DNA of 6,349 nucleotides from Selenomonadaceae bacterium (GCA_017453765.1 JAFTEG010000263.1:1-6349); one strand, 5' to 3'; numbered from the stretch's first letter, positions 1 through 6,349 are shown. Program-made: numbers and translations. Notes: a model not told the origin generated them from the letters alone.

Positions 1-619
1 CGGTCCCAACGGCGCGGGTAAAACCACGTCCTTTTACATGATTGTCGGACTTGAAAAGCCTGACTCCGGCGAAGTATTTATTTCGGACGTGAATATTTCA
101 AAAATGCCTATGTACCGGCGCGCGCAGCTTGGCATAAGTTACCTTACGCAGGAGGCGTCGATTTTCCGCAAGTTGACCGTCACGCAAAATATCAAGGCGA
201 TTCTTGAAACAATGGATTTAAGCGGCAAGGAAATTGATGAGCGGCTGGAAAAACTTTTGACGGAATTTAATATAGGTCACGTTAAGGACAGAAAGGGCAC
301 GGAACTTTCCGGCGGCGAAAGGCGGCGCGTAGAAATTGCGCGTTGTCTTGCATTGGAGCCGCAGTTTATTTTATTGGACGAACCCTTTGCAGGCGTTGAC
401 CCGCTTGCCGTTGCCGACATACAGGAGATAATTCGATATCTGCGCGAACGCGGCATGGGAATTTTAATTACCGACCACAATGTCCGCGAAACGTTGAACA
501 TAGTCGACCGCGCGTATATTTTGAACGAGGGAAAAATTTTGGTTGAAGGTAACGCCACCGAAATTGCGGAAAGTCCAATTGCAAAGAAATTTTATCTTGG
601 CGATAATTTCAGATTGTAG
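1..619 (+). CDS. lptB: LptB, ATPase of the LPS export ABC transporter (5'-truncated)
   Basis: LptB is the cytoplasmic ATPase of the LptB2FGC complex, which extracts lipopolysaccharide from the inner membrane and drives it along the Lpt bridge to the outer membrane. The reading frame is open from the window edge (first full codon at base 2) and encodes 205 residues. They begin exactly at the Walker A motif GPNGAGKTT (residues 1-9), so by comparison with E. coli LptB (241 aa) about 35 N-terminal residues lie upstream. Visible motifs are the Q-loop YLTQEASIF (Q50), ABC signature LSGGERRR (102-109), Walker B ILLDEP with catalytic E127, and switch histidine in TDHNVRE (H159). The strings [16 protein letters not shown] and the C-terminal YLGDNFRL are LptB-specific and separate it from LivF/LivG-type ATPases. 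The next gene encodes a permease partner, 92 nt downstream. The stop codon lies partly inside an inverted repeat. Confidence 0.97.
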   Translation, partial: GPNGAGKTTSFYMIVGLEKPDSGEVFISDVNISKMPMYRRAQLGISYLTQEASIFRKLTVTQNIKAILETMDLSGKEIDERLEKLLTEFNIGHVKDRKGTELSGGERRRVEIARCLALEPQFILLDEPFAGVDPLAVADIQEIIRYLRERGMGILITDHNVRETLNIVDRAYILNEGKILVEGNATEIAESPIAKKFYLGDNFRL

Positions 620-690
620 TTAAGAGTGAGGAGTGAGGAGTGAAGAGTAGGTTATTTTAACTCCTCACTCTTAACTCTCAACTCTTCACT
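618..690. repeat. Inverted pair of heptamer-repeat tracts between lptB and lptF/G
   Basis: This spacer holds four 7-nt units of the type GAGTGAG (624-651: gagtgag, gagtgag, gagtgaa, gagtagg). After a short AT-rich gap come four units of the complementary type ACTCNNN (660-687: actcctc, actctta, actctca, actcttc). Bases 618-634 pair perfectly with 660-676 (17 bp, 25-nt loop), and 639-648 pair perfectly with 681-690 (10 bp). The two helices cross, so they are alternatives or could form a pseudoknot. The left tract (617-659) has no C and the right tract (660-690) has no G. No T-run follows the right arm, so it does not look like a standard intrinsic terminator. It may be a dispersed intergenic repeat or an mRNA processing or stability element; the function is unknown. 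Confidence 0.8.
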
Positions 691-702
691 AAGAAAGCGA
701 GC

Positions 703-708
703 GGTGAT
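703..708 (+). promoter_or_regulatory. Ribosome binding site fixing the TTG start of lptF/G
   Basis: GGTGAT matches the 3' part of the consensus AAGGAGGTGAT and ends 3 nt before TTG at 712, a normal distance for this alignment. No ATG or GTG in the right frame lies near it, so TTG is the best start. The match is moderate, not strong. Confidence 0.6.
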
Positions 709-711
709 TCA

Positions 712-1806
712 TTGCGCATTAGAATTTTAGACTTATATATTTTACGCGAAGTTTTCTACGCACTGATATTTGCGATTTGCGCATTTACGGCAGTGTTTAT
801 CGGTTCAGGCACGCTTTTCCGAATAGCGCGATACATCACCGAATACGGCGCGTCGGTTTCGTCAGTCGTAAAAATTTTTATTTACGGCTTGCCCGGCATA
901 ATCATGTGGACCTTTCCAATGTCTACGCTTTTGGCGTCGCTTTTAACCTTCGGCCGCCTTTCAAGTTCAAGCGAAATTACGGCAATGAAATCTTGCGGCA
1001 TAAGTTTCGGCAGGATAGCGGCGCCGGCAATTTTTTTAGGCTTTGTTGTCAGCGTCTGTTCAATTCTCTTCAATGAACACGTTGTCCCTTGGTCAAAGAC
1101 CGCATACAATAACGTGGTTTATTACGAAATTGAAGGCAACACGGAAATGAAGTCGCAGGATCACATTATCGTGAAAGAAATTATGAACGATAAGATTCAG
1201 CGGCTGGTTTATGCGCGTGAGTACCGTGCAAGTGATGAGACGTTGCAAGGCGTGACAATGCAGGAATTTAATGACGACGGCAAGGTTACGCACGTGGAAA
1301 ATGCCAACTTCGCTGAGTGGCGTGACGGCGCGTGGATTATGCACGACGGTATGATTTATGACATTTCAGAGGACGACAGCACGCGCTCAATGCGATTTAA
1401 TAAGCAAATTTTACCGGTCAAGGCAAGTCCGCGCCAAATTGTTCGCGAACAGAAAACGCCGGAAGAATTGACAATGAAGGAACTGCGCGCGCAGATTGAA
1501 ATTATGAAGACGCAGTACGTAAGCACGAATGAACTTGAAACGGAGCTTTATCAGCGCTTCACAATCCCGCTTGCAAGTTTGGTTTTCGCATTAATCGGCG
1601 TCCCGCTCGGTCTGCAACCTACGCGTAACAGTTCGTCAATGGGCTTTGCATTTTCAGTCATAATTATTTTTGTTTACTACGCGATAATGACGCTGGCAAA
1701 CGCAATCGGCATAGGCGGCTTGCTTAATCCGATGATAGCAGTTTGGATACCGAACGCGATAGGTTTTGTTTTCGGTATGATTTTAATTTACCGCGCGTCA
1801 CAATAA
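712..1806 (+). CDS. lptF: LptF/LptG-family (YjgP/YjgQ) LPS export permease
   Basis: This is an inner-membrane permease subunit that with LptB extracts LPS from the outer leaflet of the inner membrane and passes it to the periplasmic bridge. At 364 residues it matches E. coli LptF and LptG (366 and 360 aa). It has three N-terminal membrane segments (about 12-34, 52-80, 100-122), a large soluble periplasmic part (about 125-275, the expected jellyroll), and three C-terminal segments (about 284-301, 308-330, 338-359). Family signatures are SSEITAMKSCGIS (86-98) after the second segment and RFTIPLASLVFALIGVPLG (282-300) at the fourth. The start is TTG. The next gene is not a second permease, so LptF versus LptG cannot be assigned with certainty from this window. 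The protein may pair with itself or with a partner encoded elsewhere. Family is very certain; the symbol is a best guess. Confidence 0.93.
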   Translation: MRIRILDLYILREVFYALIFAICAFTAVFIGSGTLFRIARYITEYGASVSSVVKIFIYGLPGIIMWTFPMSTLLASLLTFGRLSSSSEITAMKSCGISFGRIAAPAIFLGFVVSVCSILFNEHVVPWSKTAYNNVVYYEIEGNTEMKSQDHIIVKEIMNDKIQRLVYAREYRASDETLQGVTMQEFNDDGKVTHVENANFAEWRDGAWIMHDGMIYDISEDDSTRSMRFNKQILPVKASPRQIVREQKTPEELTMKELRAQIEIMKTQYVSTNELETELYQRFTIPLASLVFALIGVPLGLQPTRNSSSMGFAFSVIIIFVYYAIMTLANAIGIGGLLNPMIAVWIPNAIGFVFGMILIYRASQ

Positions 1807-1835
1807 TTTTTGGGTCGCAATAAATTTTTTGTTTT

Positions 1836-1843
1836 AAAAGGAG
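1836..1843 (+). promoter_or_regulatory. Strong Shine-Dalgarno selecting the ATG start of telA
   Basis: AAAAGGAG sits 8 nt before ATG 1852. An in-frame TTG at 1810 would give a 14-residue longer protein, but it has no Shine-Dalgarno and its extension would be translated through this site. The ATG is therefore preferred. Confidence 0.85.
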
Positions 1844-1851
1844 CGTTGAAA

Positions 1852-3006
1852 ATGGCGGATATAAATTTAGATGATTTAATGGCGCAGAAGGCGGCGTCAA
1901 GCAGTGAAAACGGTTTGACAACGGTTGAGCCGAAAGTTGAAATTGAAAAAGTCACGCAGCAAGTTGAGGCGTTGACACCTGCCGAAAGAGATAAAGTGCA
2001 GTCCATAAAAGACAGCATAAACTTAATGGATTCGGCTACGCCGCTTAGTTACGGCGCTCCCGCACAAAAGGAAATCGCGCAGTTTTCTGACAGCATTCTT
2101 GCAAAGGTACGTACGAAGGATTCAGGCGAAGTCGGCGAACTCTTAGGCAGTCTCGTTTCCAAAGTTAAGGGCTTTGACGTATCGGAGAAAAGAAGTTTCG
2201 TCAGCAAAATTCCGATTCTCGGTTCACTTGTCGACAAGGCGGAAGATATTAAAAGCAGTTACGACAAACTTTCTACGCAGGTTGAAAAAATCCAATCGAG
2301 CCTTGAAAAGTCCAAAATCAAGCTTATGGAAGATGTCGCGATGTTCGACACGCTGTACGAAAAGAATTTGGAGTACTTCAAAGACTTGCAGCTTTACATT
2401 ATCGCCGGCGAAGAAAAATTGGAAGAGATGCGTACCGTGACACTGCCGAAGTTAAAAGCGCAGGCGGCGGCGAAAAATGATCCTATGGCTGTTCAAGTCG
2501 TCAACGATTTTGAACAGAGCGTCGATAGATTTGAGAAAAAAATTCACGACCTTAAAATCAGCAAAACTTTGGCGATTCAAACTGCGCCGCAAATTCGCCT
2601 TATTCAAAACAATGACCGCGTGTTAATTGACCGCGTGCGATCCGCCGTTTACCATACCATTCCGCTTTGGAAAAATCAGCTTGTAATTGCACTCGGCTTG
2701 ACGCACCAAAAACAAGTTATTGAAATGCAACGCGCGCTCAGTGACGCGACGAATGATTTACTGCGCAGAAATGCCGAAATGCTTAAGCAAAATTCCGTTG
2801 AAACGGCGAAGGCGAATGAACGCGGCATTGTTGACATTGACACGGTTAAAAAGGTGAACGAAGATTTAATTTCGACGATTCAAGAGACAATGCGCATACA
2901 GCAGGAAGGCAGGCAGAAACGCGCGTCGGCTGAAAAGGAACTCATTGCGATTGAAGGACGCTTGAAAGATGTACTTCTGCAAAATTCCAATAGTCGCCCG
3001 CAGTAA
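1852..3006 (+). CDS. telA: TelA-family toxic anion resistance protein
   Basis: The 384-residue product belongs to the TelA/YaaN family (Pfam toxic anion resistance protein TelA). It is soluble and mostly helical, with no signal peptide or membrane segment. Conserved stretches run in family order: VRTKDSGEVG (86-95), LYEKNLEYF (168-176), QTAPQIRLIQ (243-252), TIPLWKNQ (269-276), and NERGIVDID (322-330), followed by a charged helical C-terminus. Residues about 130-240 and 285-375 look like coiled coil. Members are linked to tellurite resistance and, in some Gram-positive bacteria, to tolerance of cell-wall antimicrobials; the biochemical activity is not established. Many telA genes sit beside xpaC or tellurium-stress genes, but here the neighbours are an LPS permease and a PBP, which argues for an envelope role (inference). 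Start chosen by the AAAAGGAG site. The PBP gene follows after 45 nt in the same reading frame. Confidence 0.93.
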   Translation: MADINLDDLMAQKAASSSENGLTTVEPKVEIEKVTQQVEALTPAERDKVQSIKDSINLMDSATPLSYGAPAQKEIAQFSDSILAKVRTKDSGEVGELLGSLVSKVKGFDVSEKRSFVSKIPILGSLVDKAEDIKSSYDKLSTQVEKIQSSLEKSKIKLMEDVAMFDTLYEKNLEYFKDLQLYIIAGEEKLEEMRTVTLPKLKAQAAAKNDPMAVQVVNDFEQSVDRFEKKIHDLKISKTLAIQTAPQIRLIQNNDRVLIDRVRSAVYHTIPLWKNQLVIALGLTHQKQVIEMQRALSDATNDLLRRNAEMLKQNSVETAKANERGIVDIDTVKKVNEDLISTIQETMRIQQEGRQKRASAEKELIAIEGRLKDVLLQNSNSRPQ

Positions 3007-3013
3007 AATCACT

Positions 3014-3046
3014 ATCGATCTATTCAACCATCGATCTATCGATCTA
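3014..3046. repeat. Octamer repeat (ATCGATCT) filling the telA-PBP spacer
   Basis: ATCGATCTA occurs three times, at 3014-3022, 3030-3038 and 3038-3046. All copies keep an 8-nt phase; the slot at 3022-3029 holds a degenerate unit (attcaacc). Each unit contains the palindrome ATCGAT. The array ends five bases before the PBP start codon and takes the place where a ribosome binding site would be expected. No function is known; it may be a simple-sequence expansion or a dispersed intergenic repeat. Confidence 0.75.
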
Positions 3047-3051
3047 CTACT

Positions 3052-5085
3052 ATGAACAATAATAGAGTAAAAGTTCAGCGCAGTATCACCCGCCTTGTCA
3101 TTGTTATGCTAATCAGCATTTTTGTAATACTGATTCGCTACGGCTGGCTGCAACTTGTTCAAGGCAGTGAACTTGCCGAAAGAATGCGCTATCAAGTCGG
3201 GCAAGACTACCTTGTACAATCTCCGCGCGGCGCTATTATCGACAGGAACGGGCGCGAATTGGCAGTAAGCACGATGACAAAATCGCTCTTCGTCGACCCC
3301 AATCACGTCGAAAATGCCGAGCAACTTGCAAAGGACTTGGCGCCCCTTGTCGGTAAAACTGAAGCTGACGTTTTGGACGACATAAACGTAGGCGGCGGCT
3401 TTGTTTGGGTTAAGCGGCGAATGGAGCAGGCGGAATATGAAGCCATACGCGCCATGATTCGCGATAAAGGCTACACTACTTGCTTAGGTTTTCGCGACGA
3501 GGCTAAACACTACTACCCCAATGACGTGCTTGCCGCAAATTTACTGGGCTTTGTAGGCGTCGACGACAAAGGGCTTGACGGCATTGAACAGGCGCTGGAT
3601 AAATATATTAAAGGCGAAGTCACCGAATCTTTTTTGTACACGGACAGAAATGAAAATCCGATTTTAGATTCAATCTTCGCGCGGCACGGCTATCAAGGCG
3701 ACAGGTGCAAGACGATACAGCTTACCATTGACAGCGCGATACAATTTATCGTGGAGCAGGAATTAGATAGGGCGATGGCTGAAAACAGTCCGCTTGCAAT
3801 AACCTGCGTGGCAATGGACCCTAAGACCGGCGAAATTTTGGCAATGGCTAATCGTCCTTCGTACAATCCGAATAAGTTTTGGGAGTACGATCCTGAAATT
3901 TGGAAAAACCGCGCAGTTTCGTCAATCTACGAGCCAGGTTCAACGTTTAAAGTCATAACGGCGGGCGCGGCGTTGCAAGAAGGCATTGTGTCACCGAATC
4001 AAGTTTTTGTTGACCCGGGCTTTGTCATGGTGTCGGGTAAGCGTATTCAAAACTGGAACGGCGCAAGTTTCGGCACGGTGACTTTTGCAGACGTTGTAAA
4101 GCAGTCACTTAACACCGGCTTTGCGTTAATCGGTCTTGAACTCGGCGCGGAAACGTTGAGCAAGTATGCGCGCACTTTCGGTTTCGGCGAAATTACCGGC
4201 ATTGAGTTGCCCGGCGAAGAGGCAGGCATTTTGTACGAGCCTGATGAAATGGTTGACTCTGACATTGCGACAATGGCGATTGGTCAAAGTATTGCCGTGA
4301 CGCCGTTACAACTTGTTACCGCCGTAAGCTCCGTTGCCAATGACGGAATACTTTTAAAGCCGCACGTCGTCAAGACGATTAAAAATGCAAACGGTTCAAC
4401 TTATTCAGAAACGCGCGTTGAAGAAGTTCGCCGCACGCTTGATTCTGCGACGGACAAAACGCTTGTCGGACTTTTGGAACAGGTTGTAGCGGCAGGCGGC
4501 GGACGTAAGGCAGCAGTTCGCGGTTACAGAATCGCAGGAAAAACCGGTACAGCTCAAAAAGTCAACGCAGAAGGTACGGGCTACAGCGAAGGAAAATATA
4601 TTGCGTCATTCTGTGGATTCGGGCCTGTAGAAAGTCCTCAAATTGCTTTGCTCGTTATGATTGATGAGCCTTTCGGTGCGTCGTTTTATGGCGGACAGAT
4701 TGCCGCACCTGTCGCAGGAAGAATTTTTTCGCAGGTTTTCAGATACTTGAGAGTTGAGCCTACCGATGCTCCGTTTATGGAAATTGAAGAACTTGCTGAC
4801 GATGTCGGCGAAGGTGACAGTGCAGGTTCGTCGGCTATTGTCGGAGGCCCGGCATTTGAAGAGCCTCGCACAGAAAATACAAAAGTTTCTGTTCAAGAAG
4901 CACCGCAAGGCATGGCAGTTGTTCCGAATTTTTATAGAAGAAGTATCAGGGAAGCCGCGAGAATTGCTACTGAGGCAGGACTTGTACTTGAAAGCAAAGG
5001 TTCAGGTTTCGCAGTGGAGCAGAATATTGAGGCGGGTGCAGTAGTAGATAAAGGCACAAAAATTCATGTTGAGTTCAGTCCATAA
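3052..5085 (+). CDS. Class B penicillin-binding protein, FtsI/SpoVD type, with C-terminal PASTA domain
   Basis: This is a D,D-transpeptidase that cross-links peptidoglycan, anchored in the inner membrane with its body in the periplasm. The 677 residues contain a short basic cytoplasmic tail (1-14), one membrane anchor (about 15-37), a PBP dimerisation domain opening with SPRGAIIDRNG (57-67), and a transpeptidase domain (about 245-570). A PASTA domain closes the protein (about 620-677). Catalytic motifs are complete: STFK with nucleophile S297 and K300, SLN (352-354), and KTGT (497-500). A linker rich in acidic and small residues (about 570-620) separates the last two domains. The length and single PASTA tail resemble SpoVD (about 645 aa), but FtsI/PBP3 of some Firmicutes looks similar, so division versus spore-cortex function is open. 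ATG 3052 is the only sensible start before the membrane anchor, although no Shine-Dalgarno is visible. The kdsA gene follows closely. Confidence 0.95.
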   Translation: MNNNRVKVQRSITRLVIVMLISIFVILIRYGWLQLVQGSELAERMRYQVGQDYLVQSPRGAIIDRNGRELAVSTMTKSLFVDPNHVENAEQLAKDLAPLVGKTEADVLDDINVGGGFVWVKRRMEQAEYEAIRAMIRDKGYTTCLGFRDEAKHYYPNDVLAANLLGFVGVDDKGLDGIEQALDKYIKGEVTESFLYTDRNENPILDSIFARHGYQGDRCKTIQLTIDSAIQFIVEQELDRAMAENSPLAITCVAMDPKTGEILAMANRPSYNPNKFWEYDPEIWKNRAVSSIYEPGSTFKVITAGAALQEGIVSPNQVFVDPGFVMVSGKRIQNWNGASFGTVTFADVVKQSLNTGFALIGLELGAETLSKYARTFGFGEITGIELPGEEAGILYEPDEMVDSDIATMAIGQSIAVTPLQLVTAVSSVANDGILLKPHVVKTIKNANGSTYSETRVEEVRRTLDSATDKTLVGLLEQVVAAGGGRKAAVRGYRIAGKTGTAQKVNAEGTGYSEGKYIASFCGFGPVESPQIALLVMIDEPFGASFYGGQIAAPVAGRIFSQVFRYLRVEPTDAPFMEIEELADDVGEGDSAGSSAIVGGPAFEEPRTENTKVSVQEAPQGMAVVPNFYRRSIREAARIATEAGLVLESKGSGFAVEQNIEAGAVVDKGTKIHVEFSP

Positions 5086-5094
5086 AATATAAAC

Positions 5095-5101
5095 GAGGTG
5101 A
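5095..5101 (+). promoter_or_regulatory. Shine-Dalgarno selecting the TTG start of kdsA
   Basis: GAGGTGA lies 5 nt before TTG 5107. An in-frame GTG at 5098 falls inside this site and has only a poor, badly spaced purine run before it, so it is probably part of the ribosome binding site and not the start codon. Confidence 0.75.
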
Positions 5102-5106
5102 ATATT

Positions 5107-5925
5107 TTGAATAAAGTTAAAATTTGCGACATTGAAGTCGGCGGAGGAAATTTAATTTTGATGGCAGGGCCATGCGTTTTGGAAGGTTTTGAACGCAGTT
5201 TAAAAATCGGTCGTCGCACAAAAGAAATTGCCGATAAATTAAAAATTCCGTACATCTTTAAAGCGTCTTTTGATAAGGCGAACAGGTCTTCTATAAAAAG
5301 TTTTCGCGGTCCCGGTCTTGAGGAAGGTTTAAAAATTCTTGCCGCAATAAAATCTGAGTTGAATGTCCCGATTGTTACGGATATTCACGAAACTTATCAA
5401 GCCGAACCCGTTTCAAAAGTTGCCGACGTTTTACAAATTCCCGCGTTTCTCTGTCGTCAAACTGATTTACTTATGGCGGCGGCGAAAACCGATAAAGTCG
5501 TCAACGTCAAAAAAGGACAATTTCTTTCGGCTAATGAGATGAAAAATGTTGTCACGAAACTGGAAGAGAGCGGCACAAAAAAAATCATGCTCACTGAACG
5601 CGGTACAAGTTTCGGCTATAATAATTTGGTCGTCGACATGCGCGGACTTGCAACTATGAGAAGTTTTAATTATCCAGTGATTTTTGACGGAACTCACAGC
5701 GTGCAACTTCCGGGCGGTGCGGGTACGAGTTCAGGCGGTCAGCGTGAATTTGTTCCGTATTTGACGAGAGCGGCGGCGGCTGTCGGGATTGACGGATTAT
5801 TTTTAGAAGTTCATGACAATCCTGCAGAAGGACTTTCGGACGCGGCTAATATGATTCCGCTTGACGAACTCGAAGATTTGTTGAGAAAAGTTTTGGCAGT
5901 TCATGAGGTTACGAAAAATTTTTGA
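5107..5925 (+). CDS. kdsA: 3-deoxy-D-manno-octulosonate 8-phosphate synthase (KdsA), metal-dependent type
   Basis: KdsA condenses phosphoenolpyruvate with D-arabinose 5-phosphate to form Kdo-8-phosphate, the committed step to the Kdo of the LPS inner core; it is cytoplasmic. The 272-residue product fits the family (E. coli 284 aa). It shows [12 protein letters not shown] (51-62, with the substrate-binding KANRS), RGPGLEEG (67-74), [10 protein letters not shown] (112-121), NVKKGQF (133-139), [15 protein letters not shown] (164-178) and a C-terminal FLEVHDNP (232-239). The AGPC motif places Cys23 where E. coli has Asn; with His197, Glu234 and Asp245 it completes the four-ligand metal site of metal-dependent enzymes such as that of Aquifex aeolicus. 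DAHP synthases of the related family are less likely because of the KANRS and RGPGLEEG strings. TTG start is preferred from the Shine-Dalgarno. The upstream PBP ends 21 nt before it and the next gene starts 12 nt after its stop. Confidence 0.96.
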   Translation: MNKVKICDIEVGGGNLILMAGPCVLEGFERSLKIGRRTKEIADKLKIPYIFKASFDKANRSSIKSFRGPGLEEGLKILAAIKSELNVPIVTDIHETYQAEPVSKVADVLQIPAFLCRQTDLLMAAAKTDKVVNVKKGQFLSANEMKNVVTKLEESGTKKIMLTERGTSFGYNNLVVDMRGLATMRSFNYPVIFDGTHSVQLPGGAGTSSGGQREFVPYLTRAAAAVGIDGLFLEVHDNPAEGLSDAANMIPLDELEDLLRKVLAVHEVTKNF

Positions 5926-5929
5926 GGAG
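5924..5929 (+). promoter_or_regulatory. Shine-Dalgarno of the oxidoreductase gene, overlapping the kdsA stop
   Basis: GAGGAG begins in the kdsA stop codon TGA (5923-5925) and ends 8 nt before ATG 5938. The overlap suggests that translation of the two genes is coupled. Confidence 0.8.
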
Positions 5930-5937
5930 ATTTTAAA

Positions 5938-6349
5938 ATGGCAAAAGATAAAATTAACTGGGCAGTTCTCGGCGTTGGAGTCATTGCCAACGAAATGGCA
6001 ACTGCTTTGCAAAAAATGGGAAAGAGTTTATATTCCGTCGGCAATCGCACTCATGAAAAAGCTGTTGCCTTTGCCGAAAAATATAATGTTGCAAAAGTTT
6101 ATGACAGCGTAGACGAAATTTTTTCAGATGATAATGTTGACGTTGTTTATATTACAAGTCCGCATAATACTCACTACGAATTTATGAAAAAGGCTTTGAA
6201 CTCCGGCAAAAATATTTTTGTCGAAAAGTCCATAACTTTGAACAGTCACGAACTCGACGAAATGATTGACCTCGCCGCAGAAAAAAATTTAATTCTCGCT
6301 GAAGCCATGACTATTTGGCACATGCCGCTGTATAAAAAGCTGTGGCAAA
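5938..6349 (+). CDS. Gfo/Idh/MocA-family NAD(P)-dependent oxidoreductase (3'-truncated)
   Basis: The frame is open from ATG 5938 to the window edge (137 complete codons); about 180-200 residues are expected beyond it, since family members are usually 320-350 aa. The visible part is an N-terminal Rossmann domain: a beta strand followed by LGVGVIANEMA (11-21, GxGxxA nucleotide-binding loop), a second strand ending in NRT (36-38), SPHNTHYEF (74-82), and VEKSITLN (95-102), where Lys97 corresponds to the lysine of the family EKP motif. AEAMTIWHMPLYKKL (121-135) resembles the start of the second domain in dihydrodiol-dehydrogenase-like members. The usual Pro after the lysine is Ser here, a tolerated variant. 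Such enzymes oxidise or reduce sugars, inositols or sugar nucleotides. The substrate cannot be read from this fragment, but tight linkage to kdsA makes a surface-sugar role plausible (inference). Confidence 0.88.
   Translation, partial: MAKDKINWAVLGVGVIANEMATALQKMGKSLYSVGNRTHEKAVAFAEKYNVAKVYDSVDEIFSDDNVDVVYITSPHNTHYEFMKKALNSGKNIFVEKSITLNSHELDEMIDLAAEKNLILAEAMTIWHMPLYKKLWQ

Noticed and set aside
277..558. Minus-strand open frames inside lptB and similar ones within the other genes
   Set aside because: They lie wholly opposite strongly conserved coding sequence, lack ribosome binding sites, and show no recognisable domains.
626..659. Short leader peptide starting at GTG inside the heptamer tract (for example GTG 640 to TAA 658)
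   Set aside because: The reading is only six codons, and the apparent Shine-Dalgarno GAGGAG is just part of the repeat. No support beyond chance.
618..690. Intrinsic terminator after lptB
   Set aside because: The 17-bp stem is strong, but the loop is 25 nt, the stem is only about 40% G+C, and no T-run follows the right arm, which continues as ctctcaactcttcac. Called a repeat instead.
1810..1851. Longer telA start at TTG 1810
   Set aside because: No ribosome binding site before it; the extra 14 residues would cover the strong AAAAGGAG site serving ATG 1852.
3014..3046. CRISPR-like array
   Set aside because: Units are 8 nt in a continuous phase, with no 25-40 nt repeats or unique spacers and no cas genes in the window.
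3004..3051. telA-PBP fusion by stop readthrough, since both genes share one reading frame and only TAA 3004 separates them
   Set aside because: A shared frame occurs by chance one time in three; TelA is soluble and cytoplasmic while the PBP starts with a normal membrane anchor. No readthrough signal is visible.
5903..6112. A + strand 69-codon frame crossing the kdsA-oxidoreductase junction
   Set aside because: It overlaps the end of kdsA and the start of the oxidoreductase in another frame; both of those have clear family motifs, and this one has none.

Overview
The window is one continuous rightward (+ strand) cluster of six genes for cell-envelope construction, truncated at both ends. In order it holds lptB (5' end missing), an LptF/LptG-family permease gene, a TelA-family gene, a class B penicillin-binding protein gene (FtsI/SpoVD type with a C-terminal PASTA domain), kdsA, and the first 137 codons of a Gfo/Idh/MocA-family oxidoreductase gene. 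All real genes are on the + strand, spacers are 12 to 92 nt, and no convincing intrinsic terminator interrupts the run, so it is probably one operon or a few overlapping transcription units.

The mix suggests a diderm Firmicute, most likely of the Negativicutes (Selenomonas/Veillonella/Phascolarctobacterium-like). Lipopolysaccharide genes (lptB, lptF/G, kdsA) prove an outer membrane. TelA and a PASTA-tailed SpoVD-like PBP are typical of Firmicutes, and the ribosome binding sites are strong Firmicute-like GGAGG variants with TTG starts at two genes. This placement is inferred from gene content; no 16S rRNA or other marker is present.

Layout: 1-619 lptB; 620-711 a spacer filled by an inverted pair of heptamer-repeat tracts; 712-1806 lptF/G; 1852-3006 telA, after a strong Shine-Dalgarno; 3007-3051 a spacer filled by an octamer (ATCGATCT) repeat; 3052-5085 class B PBP; 5107-5925 kdsA; 5938 to the end the oxidoreductase.

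Working together: KdsA makes Kdo-8-phosphate for the LPS inner core. LptB powers, and LptF/G forms, the inner-membrane extractor that sends finished LPS to the outer membrane. The PBP cross-links peptidoglycan, and TelA is linked in other bacteria to resistance to toxic anions and cell-wall stress. The cluster thus combines outer-membrane and peptidoglycan synthesis. I did not find a clearly new system. The most unusual items are the two different short-period repeat tracts confined to gene spacers, the PBP gene without a visible Shine-Dalgarno, and a TelA gene placed between LPS export and wall-synthesis genes.
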